Source: Actinomycetes bacterium (GTDB lineage Bacteria > Actinomycetota > Acidimicrobiia > Acidimicrobiales > Palsa-688). Taken from it: a stretch of DNA of 5,682 bases. Both the position numbers and the translations under genes were made by a program. This document shows positions 4,909-5,682 of this stretch, piece by piece (the stretch's first letter is position 1; every line of letters begins with the position of its first letter). Below the pieces are notes generated by a model. It saw nothing but the letters and a program-made list of their open reading frames with translations, was not told the origin of the DNA and searched no databases. The stretch covers positions 1-5,682 of the forward strand of contig JAKBBS010000208.1 in NCBI GenBank assembly GCA_021808425.1, in the 5' to 3' direction.

Positions 4909-5682
4909 TCACGGCGGGAGAGGAATCGACTGTGCGAAATGGAAGACGTCGTCGGGGTCGACCGCCTTTTTTACCTCCTGAAGGCGGGCAAAGTTGGCCC
5001 CGTAGTATGCCTGAGCCCAGTTCGCCAAGCCGGGGTCGATGTAGTTCTGGTAGGCGGCCCCGCTCACGTAAGGGCGAAGCTCGCGATACCACTCGTCGAG
5101 GAAGGACTGTGACGACTTCAGCGACGCCTCTGGCGTCCCTGGCGAGAAGTCGACGTTGTATTGCGCAGATGCCATCGAGGATCGATGGACGAACGCCGTT
5201 GCGCTAGGCGCCACACGATTGATGGCGCCACCCCACGAGTCGTAGCCCACGGCAGCGTTCGCGGCCACCGAGTGCCGCTCGACGATCCCGGAGATGACAG
5301 CGGCGACTCCCGCGTCGCTCAGCGAGTGGTCGAGCAGGTCGGATTTAGCCAAGGATGGCTGGCGATACAGGGACCCACCTTGACTTATCAGATGGCATGC
5401 CGATTGACTCAAGGTTGCACAGCCGCCCTCGACGTACATGGCGTGACCGAAAGGGACCGTCGCGACGTTTCGATACGACGGTGATCCCCCTACCGCAGAG
5501 GTTAGTGCTGTCAGCAGTGGCGTCAGATCACTCGGCGTACCTGACCACACCCCACCGACACCTACGGTCGGCGACGGCGAGGAAGCAAGGCTTTGAAGCA
5601 GGCAGTTCGACCACAGATCTTCAGGCGCCGGCGGCGCCCACTCCATCCAAGCCGCCAAGACTTGGGAGACCAAAAACAAAGG
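4909..5682 (-). CDS. FAD-linked oxidoreductase, berberine-bridge-type, C-terminal part (partial)
   Basis: The frame is open to the right edge of the window, so only about the last 258 residues are seen. The TTG at 5679 is an internal Leu codon (preceded by CCT for Pro), not a start. The last ~50 residues are a clear BBE (berberine/berberine-like) domain: YQNYIDPGLANW then AYYGANFARLQEVKKAVDP, ending DDVFHFAQSIPLPP. This segment closes over the FAD in berberine-bridge and related sugar or alcohol oxidases. The preceding part (WMEWAPPAPEDLWS, SACHLISQGGSLYRQPSLAK, GGAINRVAPSATAFVHR) matches the substrate-binding region of actinobacterial members. The N-terminal FAD_binding_4 domain, where a His or Cys would anchor FAD covalently and where any Tat or Sec signal would lie, is outside the window. 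The substrate is unknown. It converges on the MoaD-like gene with 24 bases between stop codons, so it belongs to a separate transcription unit. Confidence 0.9.
   Translation of the reverse strand, partial: PLFLVSQVLAAWMEWAPPAPEDLWSNCLLQSLASSPSPTVGVGGVWSGTPSDLTPLLTALTSAVGGSPSYRNVATVPFGHAMYVEGGCATLSQSACHLISQGGSLYRQPSLAKSDLLDHSLSDAGVAAVISGIVERHSVAANAAVGYDSWGGAINRVAPSATAFVHRSSMASAQYNVDFSPGTPEASLKSSQSFLDEWYRELRPYVSGAAYQNYIDPGLANWAQAYYGANFARLQEVKKAVDPDDVFHFAQSIPLPP

Noticed and set aside
5161..5484. Plus-strand open frame opposite the BBE oxidoreductase
   Set aside because: It lies antisense to a well-supported flavoenzyme frame and has neither a ribosome site nor a recognisable domain.

Overview
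The window looks like chromosomal DNA of a high-GC Gram-positive bacterium (Actinomycetota). The evidence is the high overall GC, GTG starts, purine-rich ribosome sites, a TetR/DHA2 transporter pair, and protein types common in that phylum: a berberine-bridge-type FAD oxidoreductase and an Asp-box propeller coupled to a MoaD/ThiS-like protein. I cannot place it more precisely.

Left edge (1-125, minus strand): a 27-residue one-helix membrane peptide ends in an ATGA overlap with another hydrophobic start that runs off the window. This fits the small-peptide/KdpF arrangement at the head of actinobacterial kdp potassium-pump operons, but only the edge is visible.

Left-centre (about 180-2889, plus strand): a TetR-family regulator (243-854), a 14-helix DHA2 drug-efflux transporter (905-2413) and a PhnB-like VOC protein (2449-2889) run in one direction with gaps of 50 and 35 bases. 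A strong inverted repeat (222-242) sits immediately before the regulator. The simplest reading is a self-regulated efflux/resistance cassette.

Centre-right (2966-4884, plus strand): an uncharacterised four-helix membrane protein, then a cytoplasmic six-repeat Asp-box beta-propeller whose stop overlaps (ATGA) the start of a MoaD/ThiS-like ubiquitin-fold protein ending in Gly-Gly. The overlap implies coordinated synthesis. I know of no established role for the pair, and it is the most interesting system here.

Right edge (4909-5682, minus strand): the C-terminal part of an FAD-linked oxidoreductase with a BBE domain, convergent with the MoaD-like gene. Its FAD-binding half lies beyond the window. 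No RNA genes, CRISPR arrays, insertion sequences or gene-free stretches above 300 bases were seen.
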